A stretch of 64,000 nt of DNA from Trinickia sp. Y13 (GTDB taxonomy: Bacteria; Pseudomonadota; Gammaproteobacteria; Burkholderiales; Burkholderiaceae): assembly GCF_029522115.1 (NCBI RefSeq), contig NZ_JAKWFK010000009.1:124001-188000 (forward strand), given 5' to 3'. Both the position numbers and the translations under genes were made by a program. The notes beneath the pieces were generated by a model. The model was not told where the DNA came from. It did not search any database and saw only the letters and a program-made list of their open reading frames with translations. The number at the start of each line of letters is the position of its first letter. The stretch's first letter is position 1. Shown one piece after another: positions 52,520 to 61,809 of the stretch.

Positions 52520-53452
52520 ATGCCAGGTTCATCTCCCTCCACGCGCGCCGATACGCTGCGCGGCGCTTTGCTCGTGGCGCTCTCCGCCGCCTCCTTCGGC
52601 GCCATGGCGATCTTCGGCCGCTATGCCTATGCGGGCGGCGCCGACGTCCTTGGTCTGCTGACGCTTCGATTCCTCATCGGCGGGACGGTGCTCGCCGCCG
52701 TCGCGCGCCGCCGCAACGTCGTTTGGCCTCGCGGGCGCACGCTTTGGGGGATCGTCGCGATGGGCGCGCTCGGGTACGTGGGGCAGTCGATTTGCTATTT
52801 CGTCGCGCTCCAGCATGCGCAGGCCAGCCTCGTCGCATTGCTGCTCTATCTCTACCCGGCGTTCGTGACGCTGCTCGCGGCGCTGTGGCTCGGCGAGCGG
52901 TTGACGTGGGTGAAGGGCGCGGCGCTCGTGCTTTGCTTGGCGGGCTCGGCCGTGATGGTCGGGGGCGGACGCGGCGAGCCTTTGGGCATCGGACTCGCGC
53001 TGACGGCGGCCATCGTCTACTCGCTTTACATCGTCGCCGGAGCGCGCGTGACGCGCGAGGTCGATCCGCTCGCGACCACGTCGGTCGTCTGTTTATCCGC
53101 GGCTGCGGTTTTCTGCACGGCTTCTGTCGTGCGAACCGTGGCAGGGGCGCCGCCGCATTTTCCCTCGACCTCGCTCGGCTGGGCCGCGCTTGCCGCCATC
53201 GCGCTGATATCGACCGTCACGGCGATGCTCGCGTTTTTCGCAGGGCTCGCGCGCCTGGGCGCTGCGCGTACGTCGATGCTTTCCACGCTCGAGCCGGTCG
53301 TCACCGTGCTGCTTGCAGCGGTTTTGTTGGGCGAGCACTTGACGCCGCTGCAATGGGCAGGCGGTGCCGCGGTGCTCGGCGCCGTGCTCTGGCTCGTACG
53401 TGCCGGAGGCGGACCGCACGACGAAGCGGTATCGCTCGAAGCGAATCTATAG
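52520..53452 (+). CDS. EamA/RhaT family DMT transporter
   Basis: A 310-residue permease with ten transmembrane helices in two EamA repeats: LVALSAASFGAMAIFGRYAY to LVALLLYLYPAFVTLLAALW, and GLALTAAIVYSLYIVAGARV to LSTLEPVVTVLLAAVLLGEH. Drug/metabolite exporter, substrate unknown. Start ATG 52520; no partner gene. Confidence 0.9.
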   Translation: MPGSSPSTRADTLRGALLVALSAASFGAMAIFGRYAYAGGADVLGLLTLRFLIGGTVLAAVARRRNVVWPRGRTLWGIVAMGALGYVGQSICYFVALQHAQASLVALLLYLYPAFVTLLAALWLGERLTWVKGAALVLCLAGSAVMVGGGRGEPLGIGLALTAAIVYSLYIVAGARVTREVDPLATTSVVCLSAAAVFCTASVVRTVAGAPPHFPSTSLGWAALAAIALISTVTAMLAFFAGLARLGAARTSMLSTLEPVVTVLLAAVLLGEHLTPLQWAGGAAVLGAVLWLVRAGGGPHDEAVSLEANL

Positions 53453-53460
53453 CGGCGAGC

Positions 53461-54105
53461 TCAAAGCTCGGGCGGCGGCGTTTTCGGCTTGAATTCGCAT
53501 AGCGGCTCGATCGCGCAATGCCAGCACTCGGGCCGGCGCGCTTTGCAGACATAGCGGCCATGCAAGATCAGCCAATGGTGCGCGTCATGAAGGAACTCGG
53601 GGGGCGTGAACTTTTCGAGGGCTGCTTCCACGGCGCGCACATCTTTGCCCGGCGCCAACCCCGTGCGGTTCGCGACGCGAAAGATGTGCGTGTCGACCGC
53701 GATCGTCGGTTGCCCGAAGGCCGTATTGAGCACCACGTTCGCCGTCTTGCGGCCGACGCCGGGCAGCGCTTCGAGGGCGGTACGCTCGGCCGGCACTTGC
53801 GATCCGTGCTGTTCGAGCAAAATCCGGCTCGTGGCGATGACATTCTTGGCTTTGGTGCGATATAGCCCGATCGTCTTGATGTAGTCGGCAACGCCCGCCT
53901 CGCCCAGTGCGAGCATCGCTTGGGGCGTGTTCGCCACGGGAAACAACTTGCGCGTGGCCTTGTTGACCGACACGTCGGTCGCCTGCGCCGACAGCATCAC
54001 GGCGATCAGCAATTCGAACGGGTTCGAGTATTCGAGTTCGGTCGTCGGATGCGGGTTGAGGCTTTGCAGCGTCTCGTAGATGGCGCGTCGTTTTTGTGCG
54101 TTCAT
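53461..54105 (-). CDS. nth: Endonuclease III
   Basis: A 214-residue DNA glycosylase/AP lyase for oxidised pyrimidines. The helix-hairpin-helix reads LEALPGVGRKTANVVLNTAF with the catalytic Lys; the conserved Asp is in IAVDTHIFRVANRTG. The C-terminal 4Fe-4S loop C-x6-C-x2-C-x5-C (CKARRPECWHCAIEPLC) is intact. Lies 24 bases downstream of rnfB, probably one operon. Confidence 0.97.
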   Translation of the reverse strand: MNAQKRRAIYETLQSLNPHPTTELEYSNPFELLIAVMLSAQATDVSVNKATRKLFPVANTPQAMLALGEAGVADYIKTIGLYRTKAKNVIATSRILLEQHGSQVPAERTALEALPGVGRKTANVVLNTAFGQPTIAVDTHIFRVANRTGLAPGKDVRAVEAALEKFTPPEFLHDAHHWLILHGRYVCKARRPECWHCAIEPLCEFKPKTPPPEL

Positions 54106-54129
54106 GCGGCGGTCGTCGTCGAAGCGGGC

Positions 54130-55035
54130 TCAGTGATCGTCGGGCGTAGGGCGGGCGCCGCGGGGAGCGTCGTTCGTTCGCCGCTCCCCCGCTTCGTCCG
54201 TCGGCGCGCCGGCGGCGTTCGATCGCTCGGACGGCGCTTCGGCGCCGGATGCGGCCCCGCTTGCCCGCGTTGCCGGGCCATGCGCTGGCGCGCCACCGGC
54301 GTGGGCTTGCTCGTCGGCACTCGCCGGTGGCACATTCTTCGGGCCGAGGCCTTGGGCCGCCAGCGCTTCTTTCTTTTGACGGGCGCGTTCGAGCGCGGCT
54401 TGGATGATGGCGCGTTTTTTCGCGGCTTCGTCGTCCGCCGCCGGGTTCGCGGGTGCGGCGGCCGCGGCGTCGGCGCTTGCAGCCGCCTCCGCACGCCGGG
54501 CGGCGGCGCGCGCCTGCGCCGCTTGGCGCTCGCGTTCGAGCCGCGCGGCGCGCAACCGATGGCGCTCTCGGGCGGCGTCCGCCTGCCCTTGGCTCCAGGC
54601 GTCCCAACCCGTGCGATCGCCCGTCACGGGCAGCATCGCAATGCAATCGACGGGACACGGCGCCACGCATAGATCGCAGCCTGTGCAGCGCTCGGCAAGG
54701 ACCGTATGCATCAGCTTGGGCGCGCCGACGATGGCATCGACCGGGCAGGCCTGCATGCAGAGCGTGCAGCCGATGCAGAGCGATTCGTCGATGACGGCGA
54801 GCGAGCGCGGGCGTTCCTCGCCGTTCTCGGGATTGAGCGCGATGACGGGCTTGCCCAGCAAGGCGGCCAGGCGTGCAATGCCTTGCGCGCCACCAGGCGG
54901 GCATTGATTGTAGTTGGCTTCACCTTGCGCGATGGCTTCGGCGTAAGGCCGGCAGCCGGCATAGCCGCACTTGGTGCATTGCGTTTGGGGCAGCAGATCC
55001 TCGATGCGGTCTGCGAGCGTTGCGCGATCGGTCAC
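54130..55035 (-). CDS. rnfB: RnfB-like ferredoxin-type electron transport protein
   Basis: A 301-residue iron-sulfur protein. An N-terminal 4Fe-4S domain ([18 protein letters not shown] .. YNQCPPGG) is followed by two ferredoxin clusters, [16 protein letters not shown] and [16 protein letters not shown]. The RnfB membrane anchor is missing, as in the short betaproteobacterial form. From residue 165 a long Ala/Arg/Glu helical tail (coiled coil) and a disordered end follow. No other rnf genes are nearby, so it probably donates electrons elsewhere. Upstream of nth. Confidence 0.9.
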   Translation of the reverse strand: MTDRATLADRIEDLLPQTQCTKCGYAGCRPYAEAIAQGEANYNQCPPGGAQGIARLAALLGKPVIALNPENGEERPRSLAVIDESLCIGCTLCMQACPVDAIVGAPKLMHTVLAERCTGCDLCVAPCPVDCIAMLPVTGDRTGWDAWSQGQADAARERHRLRAARLERERQAAQARAAARRAEAAASADAAAAAPANPAADDEAAKKRAIIQAALERARQKKEALAAQGLGPKNVPPASADEQAHAGGAPAHGPATRASGAASGAEAPSERSNAAGAPTDEAGERRTNDAPRGARPTPDDH

Positions 55036-55306
55036 ATTCGGTACGTCTAGGGCACGCGAGAGCGGCGACGAAAGCGGGCGTCGAGCGGCGCGGCGGGCGG
55101 TGCGCTTCGCGTGCGTGAAAAGAGCGCATTATCGCCGATTTCCCGGATTGCGATTGGTCGGCCGTGTGCCATAATCGAAGCGCTTTTTCGCACGAGGCGC
55201 AGGGTGTTTCGACAATAACGGCGCGCTCGTCCGCATTGCCGGCGAAGGACCGAGGAGGGCTGGCAAGGCGGCGGGGCAACGCGGCTCACGAAGCAAAAAG
55301 GCCACC

Positions 55307-55939
55307 ATGAATCAATTGAAAATCAAAAGAGACCCCGAAGGAACCCGGCGCCGTATTTTGCTCGCCGCTGCCGAAGAGTTCGCAAATGGTGGTTTGTTCG
55401 GCGCGCGCGTCGATCAGATTGCCCGGCGCGCGGAGACGAACGAGCGCATGCTCTATTACTATTTCGGTAGCAAAGAGCAGCTTTTCACGGCGGTACTCGA
55501 GCACGCTTTCAGCGCATTGACCGAGGCGGAAAAGACGCTCGATCTAAACGGCATCGCGCCGATCGAAGCCATTACGCGGCTCGCCCATTTCGTCTGGGAC
55601 TACTACCGCGATCATCCGGATTTGCTGCGTCTCATCAACAACGAGAATTTGCACGAGGCCCGGTATCTTCAGAAGTCGACGCGCATTCGCGAAATGATTT
55701 CGCCCATGGTGGCCACGCTCTCGTCGATTCTCGACCGGGGCCAACGCGCGGGGCTTTTTCGCGCCAACGTGGATCCGGTGCGGTTTTACGTTGCGCTGTC
55801 AGGGCTCGGCTACTACAGCGTATCGAATCGATTCACGCTCGAAGCCACGCTGGGCCGCGATTTCAGCGCACCGGCCGAGCGCAGCGAGGTAGTGAGGATG
55901 AATACCGAACTGCTGCTCGCGTATCTGATGCGCAAATAG
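55307..55939 (+). CDS. TetR-family transcriptional regulator
   Basis: A 210-residue repressor. The N-terminal helix-turn-helix is DPEGTRRRILLAAAEEFANG, GLFGARVDQIARRAETNERM, LYYYFGSKEQLFTAVLEHAF. The C-terminal ligand-binding part (IEAITRLAHFVWDYYRDHPD) resembles the RutR/CymR-like group. The target is unknown: its neighbours are converging phaZ and divergent rnfB. The intergenic region 55036-55306 upstream has the promoter but no obvious palindrome. Confidence 0.92.
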   Translation: MNQLKIKRDPEGTRRRILLAAAEEFANGGLFGARVDQIARRAETNERMLYYYFGSKEQLFTAVLEHAFSALTEAEKTLDLNGIAPIEAITRLAHFVWDYYRDHPDLLRLINNENLHEARYLQKSTRIREMISPMVATLSSILDRGQRAGLFRANVDPVRFYVALSGLGYYSVSNRFTLEATLGRDFSAPAERSEVVRMNTELLLAYLMRK

Positions 55940-55941
55940 CG

Positions 55942-55963
55942 GGCGCCGCCACGTGGCGGCGCC
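55942..55963. terminator. Perfect 22-bp palindrome between convergent genes
   Basis: Arms GGCGCCGCCAC / GTGGCGGCGCC with no loop, right between the stop codons of the TetR gene and phaZ. No T-run on either strand; may act as a bidirectional hairpin. Confidence 0.5.
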
Positions 55964-55968
55964 TGCGA

Positions 55969-57246
55969 TCAGGCTTCGACGGGCTCGCGCGTGCGCTTCG
56001 TTTCCCGATTGTGTTCGAGGATGAAATCGCGCAATTGCGGGTAGATGATCGTGCGCCAGCGTCGGCCCGAGAAAATGCCGTAATGGCCGCACTTTTCCGC
56101 GGTGAAATGATGTTTGTGCTTCTCCGGGATGCCGCTGCACAGATCGTGCGCGGCGCGCGTTTGGCCGCAGCCCGAGATGTCGTCGAGCTCGCCTTCGATC
56201 GTGAACAGCGCCGTCTTCTTGATGTCCTGCGGCCGCACGGCTTCGCCGTCGATCTCCCACGTGCCTTCGGCCAGCCGAAACTCTTGGAACACGATGCGGA
56301 TGGTATCGAGGTAATATTCCGCGGCCATATCGAGCACGGCGTTGTATTCGTCGTAGAAGCGGCGGTGCGCTTCGGCGTCGTCTTCATCGCCGCGCAGCAG
56401 GCTCTGATAGAAATCCCAATGCGATGCCGCGTGCCGTTCGGGGTTCATGGCGACGAAGCCCGAATGCTGCAGGAAGCCCGGATACACATGACGGCCGACG
56501 CCCGGATAGTTCGAGGGCACCGTATGGATCACGTTGTTCTCGAACCACGAATACGAGCGCTGCATCGCGAGCGAGTTGACCGACGTGGGGCTGCGCCGCG
56601 CATCGATTGGGCCGCCCATCATCGTCATCGTGCGGGGCGTGTCCTCGCCGCGGCTGGCCATCAACGAAATGGCGGCAAGCACCGGCACCGTCGGCTGGCA
56701 GACCGACAGCACATGCAGATTCTTGGCGCCGATGTGGCGAATGAATTCCTGGATGTAGGCGACGTAGTCGTCGAGATGGAACGGGCCATTCTCGAGCGGG
56801 ACCATGCGCGCGTCCATCCAATCGGTGATGTAGACCTTGTGATCCTGCAACAGCGTGCGCACGGTGTCGCGCAGCAGCGTGGAATGGTGACCTGATAGCG
56901 GGGCGCAGACGAGCACGACCGGCTCATCCTTCAATTGCGCCACCGCCTCGCTGTCGTCGGCGAAACGCTTGAAGCGCAGCAGGCGGCAAAACGGCTTTTC
57001 GATGATCGTTTGTTCGATGATCGGAATGTTATGGCCGTCTTTGACGATTTGATGAATATTGAATTCAGGCTTTTCGTAATCTTTGCCGAGGCGGTAAAGC
57101 AGTTCATAGCCGGCCGAAAGGCGCGTCGCCCCGGGCACATAGGCAAAGGGACTCGCGGGATTGGCGAACGATTTCGAAGCGGCCTGTGCCCAGGCTGTCA
57201 ACGGATTCAAGAGCGCGCGCTGAAACTCGTAAAACTGGTAAAGCAT
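55969..57246 (-). CDS. phaZ: Intracellular polyhydroxyalkanoate depolymerase
   Basis: A 425-residue PHB depolymerase for mobilising storage granules. It begins MLYQFYEFQRALLNPLTAWA, as in Cupriavidus-type PhaZ. The nucleophile motif is LSVCQPTVPVLAAIS, with Cys in place of the usual lipase Ser, the hallmark of this intracellular family. The catalytic Asp/His are in ALFTIEGELDDISGCGQT and HHFTAEKCGHYGIFSGRRW. ATG at 57246 with GGGAG upstream; 121 upstream in-frame codons are spurious. Confidence 0.94.
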   Translation of the reverse strand: MLYQFYEFQRALLNPLTAWAQAASKSFANPASPFAYVPGATRLSAGYELLYRLGKDYEKPEFNIHQIVKDGHNIPIIEQTIIEKPFCRLLRFKRFADDSEAVAQLKDEPVVLVCAPLSGHHSTLLRDTVRTLLQDHKVYITDWMDARMVPLENGPFHLDDYVAYIQEFIRHIGAKNLHVLSVCQPTVPVLAAISLMASRGEDTPRTMTMMGGPIDARRSPTSVNSLAMQRSYSWFENNVIHTVPSNYPGVGRHVYPGFLQHSGFVAMNPERHAASHWDFYQSLLRGDEDDAEAHRRFYDEYNAVLDMAAEYYLDTIRIVFQEFRLAEGTWEIDGEAVRPQDIKKTALFTIEGELDDISGCGQTRAAHDLCSGIPEKHKHHFTAEKCGHYGIFSGRRWRTIIYPQLRDFILEHNRETKRTREPVEA

Positions 57247-57627
57247 GGTGTGGGGCTCCCGTGGGGTAGGAACGGGGCAAAAAAATATGCGGCGCTTTGC
57301 GTCGCGGCTGGACCTTGAACGGATGCTCGTGGCGGCGTTACTTCTTTGATGATAAAGGAGAAACGACCTTAGGTGCAATGCAGCAATCGGCTCGCCCGGC
57401 GGGTGTTTTCCCCGATACGCCACGGCCGCTCTCGTGCCGAGATAGGGACGTTCGCCCAAGGTTTCGCGGCACGCACGCCAGGCAAGCGTCGGAGCCCCGC
57501 CGCCCCAAGTTGGGGCATGAAAGGCGGCTGCTCGGGTCCCCGTCGAAAACACGTGTTTGCGGTTGTTTTCTTGCACTTCGTTCCAGCAAGACGTCTTCGC
57601 ATGGCGCAATCAGCGTAAATCCTTCCT
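57247..57627. other. Gene-free region upstream of phaZ
   Basis: No gene supportable. The AT-rich run catatttttttgcc (minus strand, about 57275-57290) and a tatcatcaaagaagtaac stretch near 57335-57352 suggest the phaZ promoter lies here. Confidence 0.4.
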
Positions 57628-59478
57628 CTACAGCGCCCCGTCTCCGAAGGCCGCATTCGCGTTGTCCGCGGAGCGCGGCGGGTGACCAGTCGCATGCGCC
57701 ATCGATTCCTCGTGCCGCATGAGGTTCAAGCCGGTATGGACGAGTGCCACATGCGAGAACGCTTGCGGAAAATTACCGGTGAAGCGCTTCGTCTGCGGGT
57801 CGAATTCTTCGGAAAGCAGTCCGACGTCGTTGACGAGCCCCACCAGGCGCTCGTACATCGCATGGGCTTCGTCCATGCGCCCTTGCAGTGCGAGATTGTC
57901 GACGAGCCAGAAGCTGCAGGCGAGGAAGGTGCCCTCGCCCGGAGGCAATCCGTCGTCCACCTTGTGGGTGTGATAACGGCGCACGAAGCCCTCGAACATC
58001 AAGTCTTGTTCGATCGCGGCCGTCGTCGCGGCAATGCGCGGATCGGTCGGCGGCAAGAAGCCGAGCAACGGCATCAAGAGCAAGCTCGCATCGAGCGCAT
58101 CGCCGCCGTAGACCTGAGTGAACGTGCGGCGCTGCGCGTTCCAGCCTTTCTCGCAGACATCGGCGTGAATCCGCTCGCGCAACGCGCGCCATTGCGCGAC
58201 CGGTCCGTGCAGCTTGAATTTCTCGGCGGAACGGATGGCGCGATCGAACGCGACCCATGCCATGACCTTCGAGAACGTGAACTGCCTCGGGCCGCTGCGC
58301 ACTTCCCACAGCCCTTCGTCGGGTTCGGCCCAGACCGTCGCCAAGTGCTCGAGCATGACGCATTGAAGCGACCAGGCGGCCTCGTCGGCATGCAGCCCGC
58401 CCACACGCGCCAGATGCAGCGCGTTCATCACTTCGCCGTAGACGTCGAGTTGAAGCTGACCTACTGCCTTGTTGCCGATGCGCACCGGGCGAGCGCCTTC
58501 GTAGCCCGGCAGCCACGGCAGTTCCAATTCGGGCACGCGCCGCTCGCCTGCCACGCCGTAGAGGATTTGCGCCTGCGCGGGCGAGCCGGCAAGCGCGCGC
58601 TCGAGCCAGATTCGCCAGGCACGGGCTTCGTCGTAGAAACCGCAGCGCATGAGGGCGAGCAGCGTGATCGTCGCGTCGCGCAGCCAGCAGAAGCGGTAGT
58701 CCCAATTGCGCGAGCCGCCCAACCGCTCCGGCAGGGACGTGGTGGGCGCGGCCACGATCCCGCCGGTCGGTTCGTAAGCGAGCGCCTTGAGCGTGATCAG
58801 CGAACGCCGGATCGGCTCCGCATAGCGCCCCGTGACACGGCATTGGGCGATCCATTCCCGCCAATGCCGCTCGGTATGTTCCAGCGCTGCGAATGGGTCT
58901 TTTGCGGCGGGTGCGCGTTCGTGGGACGCCGAGTAGGCCAACACGAACGGAATGCGTTCGCCCTCGGAAACGGTGAATTCGGCCACCGTGTGCATGTTCT
59001 CGCCGCGTATTTGAACCGGCGTGCGTAGCGCCACCGTGTCGGGACCCACCACGGCTTTGATGCCGTGGCCGTGGGAGAGCCGCGTGACCCACGGCACCGA
59101 TAGGCCGTAGTCGAAACGCAGCGTCAGCTTCATGGACATCGGCACCGTGCCGCGCTTGCCCTCGACGATGCGCACGAGCTGCGAGCCGCCGTTGCCCGGT
59201 GGCATGAAGTCGATCACGGTGACCGCGCCCTCAGCGGTTTCGTGATCGGTTTCGAGGATGAGCGTGCCGTCGCGATAGCGGCGCGTGCGGGTGACGGGGC
59301 CGTCGACCGCGGGCGCTAGCCGCCACGAGCCGTGCTCGTCGGACCCGAGCAGGGCGGCAAAACAGGCGCTCGAGTCGAATCGCGGCCAACAGAGCCAGTC
59401 GACCGATCCTTCATGCGAGATGAGTGCGGCCGTTTTGCCGTCGCCGACGAGTGCGTAGTCTTCGATATGGGCGGGCAT
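57628..59478 (-). CDS. Glycoside hydrolase family 15 (glucoamylase/trehalase-like)
   Basis: A 616-residue enzyme. N-terminal beta domain: IEDYALVGDGKTAALISHEG, SVDWLCWPRFDSSACFAALL. The (alpha/alpha)6 barrel has RLGGSRNWDYRFCWLRDATI, a GH15 signature, and ELELPWLPGYEGARPVRIGN; the C-terminal GTFLACSFWLVDNLALQGRM carries the second acid/base region. No signal peptide, so cytosolic. It hydrolyses alpha-glucosides, often trehalose in such bacterial members. Start ATG 59478 behind AGGAGAA. Monocistronic. Confidence 0.92.
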   Translation of the reverse strand: MPAHIEDYALVGDGKTAALISHEGSVDWLCWPRFDSSACFAALLGSDEHGSWRLAPAVDGPVTRTRRYRDGTLILETDHETAEGAVTVIDFMPPGNGGSQLVRIVEGKRGTVPMSMKLTLRFDYGLSVPWVTRLSHGHGIKAVVGPDTVALRTPVQIRGENMHTVAEFTVSEGERIPFVLAYSASHERAPAAKDPFAALEHTERHWREWIAQCRVTGRYAEPIRRSLITLKALAYEPTGGIVAAPTTSLPERLGGSRNWDYRFCWLRDATITLLALMRCGFYDEARAWRIWLERALAGSPAQAQILYGVAGERRVPELELPWLPGYEGARPVRIGNKAVGQLQLDVYGEVMNALHLARVGGLHADEAAWSLQCVMLEHLATVWAEPDEGLWEVRSGPRQFTFSKVMAWVAFDRAIRSAEKFKLHGPVAQWRALRERIHADVCEKGWNAQRRTFTQVYGGDALDASLLLMPLLGFLPPTDPRIAATTAAIEQDLMFEGFVRRYHTHKVDDGLPPGEGTFLACSFWLVDNLALQGRMDEAHAMYERLVGLVNDVGLLSEEFDPQTKRFTGNFPQAFSHVALVHTGLNLMRHEESMAHATGHPPRSADNANAAFGDGAL

Positions 59479-59765
59479 AGTGGTGGAATTTCTCCTGCTG
59501 TTTCGCAACGACGCCGAGACGAATGCGGTACGCAATGCCGGTGAGGCGATGCGTTAGCGTGTGAGACGCAGCAAAGGTTACGCCTTGCCGTTCGCGCTCG
59601 CACTGGAAACGGTTTTGGCGTTGCCAGGGCGCAAATTCGCTGGCTACAATCTGGCTTCGGGGATTCCGGCCGCGCGCGTCCAATACAACAATCCTTGCAC
59701 CTAGTGTGCCGCGCACTCGGCCATCATCGCGCCTGTCATCCAACACTCGAATGAGAACTGACGCC

Positions 59766-60011
59766 ATGTTGAATCCGTCGAAGCTCGACTGCATCACGAT
59801 TCTTTCCGCCGCCCGCGAGGTCGGCGAAGACGCCTTGCTGCACCTCGATCCGCACACGCTCGGTCTCACGCGCAACGGCATGGAAACGGCCGCCGCGTTT
59901 CTGATCGAGCGCGCCTGCTTCAAGCGGCACCACGATGGCAACGGCCAATACGCGGTGGGCGGCTTGTCGCTGCAAGGCAAGCTGCGGCTCGATCAACTCG
60001 CGAACGGTTGA
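59766..60011 (+). CDS. Small conserved hypothetical protein
   Basis: An 81-residue protein: LNPSKLDCITILSAAREVGE, HLDPHTLGLTRNGMETAAAF, GQYAVGGLSLQGKLRLDQL. No motif known to me. Plausible starts are the ATG at 59766 and another in frame at 59751. The clear codon bias and GC at third positions support a real gene. Convergent with the DUF3096 gene. Confidence 0.65.
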   Translation: MLNPSKLDCITILSAAREVGEDALLHLDPHTLGLTRNGMETAAAFLIERACFKRHHDGNGQYAVGGLSLQGKLRLDQLANG

Positions 60012-60031
60012 GCGCGCGCGGGCAGGCAAGT

Positions 60032-60190
60032 TCACAGATGCAGCGAGTGAGCGCCCGGCCCGAATAGCCCCAGTAGCCCGATGATGATGAGGTAGAGCGC
60101 GACGATGTAATTGAGCAGTCGTGGCGCGACCAGAATCAGAATGCCGGCGATCAGCGCGGCGAGCGGTCCCAAGCTGACGGAAATACTCAT
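60032..60190 (-). CDS. DUF3096 small membrane protein
   Basis: A 52-residue protein with two helices, SLGPLAALIAGILILVAPRL and NYIVALYLIIIGLLGLFG, the complete DUF3096 family pattern. Ribosome site AAAGGAG upstream of ATG 60190, which fixes the start; the longer frame is spurious. Divergent from the lactonase gene, with overlapping starts. Confidence 0.88.
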   Translation of the reverse strand: MSISVSLGPLAALIAGILILVAPRLLNYIVALYLIIIGLLGLFGPGAHSLHL

Positions 60191-61430
60191 GGTGGCTCCT
60201 TTCTCGTTTGGCGTTTTCGATGCGACGCCACGGCGCGCATCTTCGTTGAGTCCGTCCGGCGGGCTCAAAGCTCTCGTGCTTGCGCTCGTTTTGGGCGCGA
60301 CGCCCGCGTTTGCGCAAACCGGCGCTGCCGGATCCAGCTACGACCTGCTCGTCGGCACCTATACGACGGGCGGCAAGAGCGAGGGCATCTACGTCTACCG
60401 CTTCGATTCGGCTTCGGGGCAGGCAACGCCCGTGTCGTCGGTGAAGACGGTCAATCCATCGTACCTCATCGTCGCCCGAGACAACCGGCATGTCTACGCT
60501 GTCAACGAATTGCCGGGCGACAACGGCCCCGCGTCCCAGCGAGGCGGCATCAGCGCGTTTGCGTTCGATCCGAAGGCCGGTGCACTGACGTTCCTCGATC
60601 GGGTCTCCTCGGAAGGCAACGATCCGTGCTACCTGAGCTTCTCGCCCGATGGCCGCTATGTGCTGGCGGCAAACTATTCGGTTGCGGCCGATCCCGGAGG
60701 CAGCTTTGCCGTCTTCCCGCTACAGGAGGACGGCCGCGTGGGCGCCGCGGCGCTCGTCGTCCATCACGAAGGGGCCGGCCCAGTGCGTGGCCGGCAGGAC
60801 AATGCGCACGTTCATTCGACGGTGTTTTCGCCCGACGGCCGGTATCTCTTCGCGCAAGATCTCGGCGACGACAAGCTCTACGAGTACCGCTATACGAACG
60901 ACCACAGCCGAGGGTTGCTCAGTCCGACGCCGGAAGGGTATGTGCAAATGCCTTCCGGATCGGGCCCGCGGCACCTCGTATTCGCGGCGAACGGGCACTA
61001 CGGTTATTTGACGAGCGAACTGGCCGGCACCGTCACGGCGCTGCAATACCAGGACGGGAAGTTGACGCCGATACAGACGCTCGAACTCACCGCGCCGGGT
61101 TTCAAAGGCAAGATCGGCGCGGGTGCGATCCATTTGTCGCCCGACGGCAAATTTCTCTATGCGACGAACCGCGGGGACGCCAACGAGATCGTGATCTTTT
61201 CGGTCGATGCCGGCAACGGGCGGCTCGCGCTCGTCGGCAGGCAGTCCACGCTCGGCCGCACGCCGCGCGAGTTCGCGATCGATCCGACGGGCCGCTGGCT
61301 CATCGTCGGCAATCAAGACAGCGATAGCGCCTACGTATTCCGGCGCGATCCCGATACGGGGCTGCTCGTGCATCCGACGCGCCTCGACATCGGCTCGCCG
61401 GTCGATTTCAAATTCACGCCCTTGTCTTGA
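60189..61430 (+). CDS. Exported lactonase-family beta-propeller protein
   Basis: About 413 residues, a seven-bladed beta-propeller related to 6-phosphogluconolactonase: YDLLVGTYTTGGKSEGIYVY, DPCYLSFSPDGRYVLAANYS, DNAHVHSTVFSPDGRYLFAQ and RTPREFAIDPTGRWLIVGNQ. A signal peptide (LKALVLALVLGATPAFA) lies 28-44 residues after the ATG at 60189; a TTG at 60246 would give a normal signal and may be the true start. The gene divergently overlaps DUF3096. Probably a periplasmic lactone hydrolase. Confidence 0.85.
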   Translation: MVAPFSFGVFDATPRRASSLSPSGGLKALVLALVLGATPAFAQTGAAGSSYDLLVGTYTTGGKSEGIYVYRFDSASGQATPVSSVKTVNPSYLIVARDNRHVYAVNELPGDNGPASQRGGISAFAFDPKAGALTFLDRVSSEGNDPCYLSFSPDGRYVLAANYSVAADPGGSFAVFPLQEDGRVGAAALVVHHEGAGPVRGRQDNAHVHSTVFSPDGRYLFAQDLGDDKLYEYRYTNDHSRGLLSPTPEGYVQMPSGSGPRHLVFAANGHYGYLTSELAGTVTALQYQDGKLTPIQTLELTAPGFKGKIGAGAIHLSPDGKFLYATNRGDANEIVIFSVDAGNGRLALVGRQSTLGRTPREFAIDPTGRWLIVGNQDSDSAYVFRRDPDTGLLVHPTRLDIGSPVDFKFTPLS

Positions 61431-61482
61431 TCTTGACGGCGGTTGCGCGCCGCGCGCTCGCGGCCGTCTCCTGAAACAAAGA

Positions 61483-61514
61483 GAGCCTGCGCGTCAGAGC
61501 AAGCACGCAGGCTC
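61483..61514 (-). terminator. Possible terminator of ftsK on the minus strand
   Basis: Arms GAGCCTGCG / CGCAGGCTC; on the minus strand the second arm is followed by tctttgtttc, moderately T-rich. The rest of 61431-61809 has no supportable gene; a 90-codon frame on the minus strand is without features. Confidence 0.45.
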
Positions 61515-61809
61515 GAGGCTACCGCCCCACGGGGGGCGAGGCGGCAGGGATGACAGCCACGCGTGCGATCGGACATCGCACCGGGCGCACGGTGTACCAA
61601 GGCTGCTGCAACGAGCGTGCCGGCGGCTGCCAGCCGCGCCCGTTTTCCTGGCCGATGCTTATGCTGCGCGCCGTTTCGCCTACCGGAGGGCCGTGCCTCT
61701 CGTTTCTTGCGCACAAAAGCCGGCCGGTCTGCCAGCCGGTTAATTCTTGCAACCGTCGCGCAGCTTTTACGCGCGGTGCTTGGCTTCGCACCGTCGTCGG
61801 ACCTGCCCG

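Noticed and set aside
61519-61791. 90-codon frame on the minus strand before ftsK's end
   Set aside because: Arg/Pro-rich without features, and overlapping frames are equally open.
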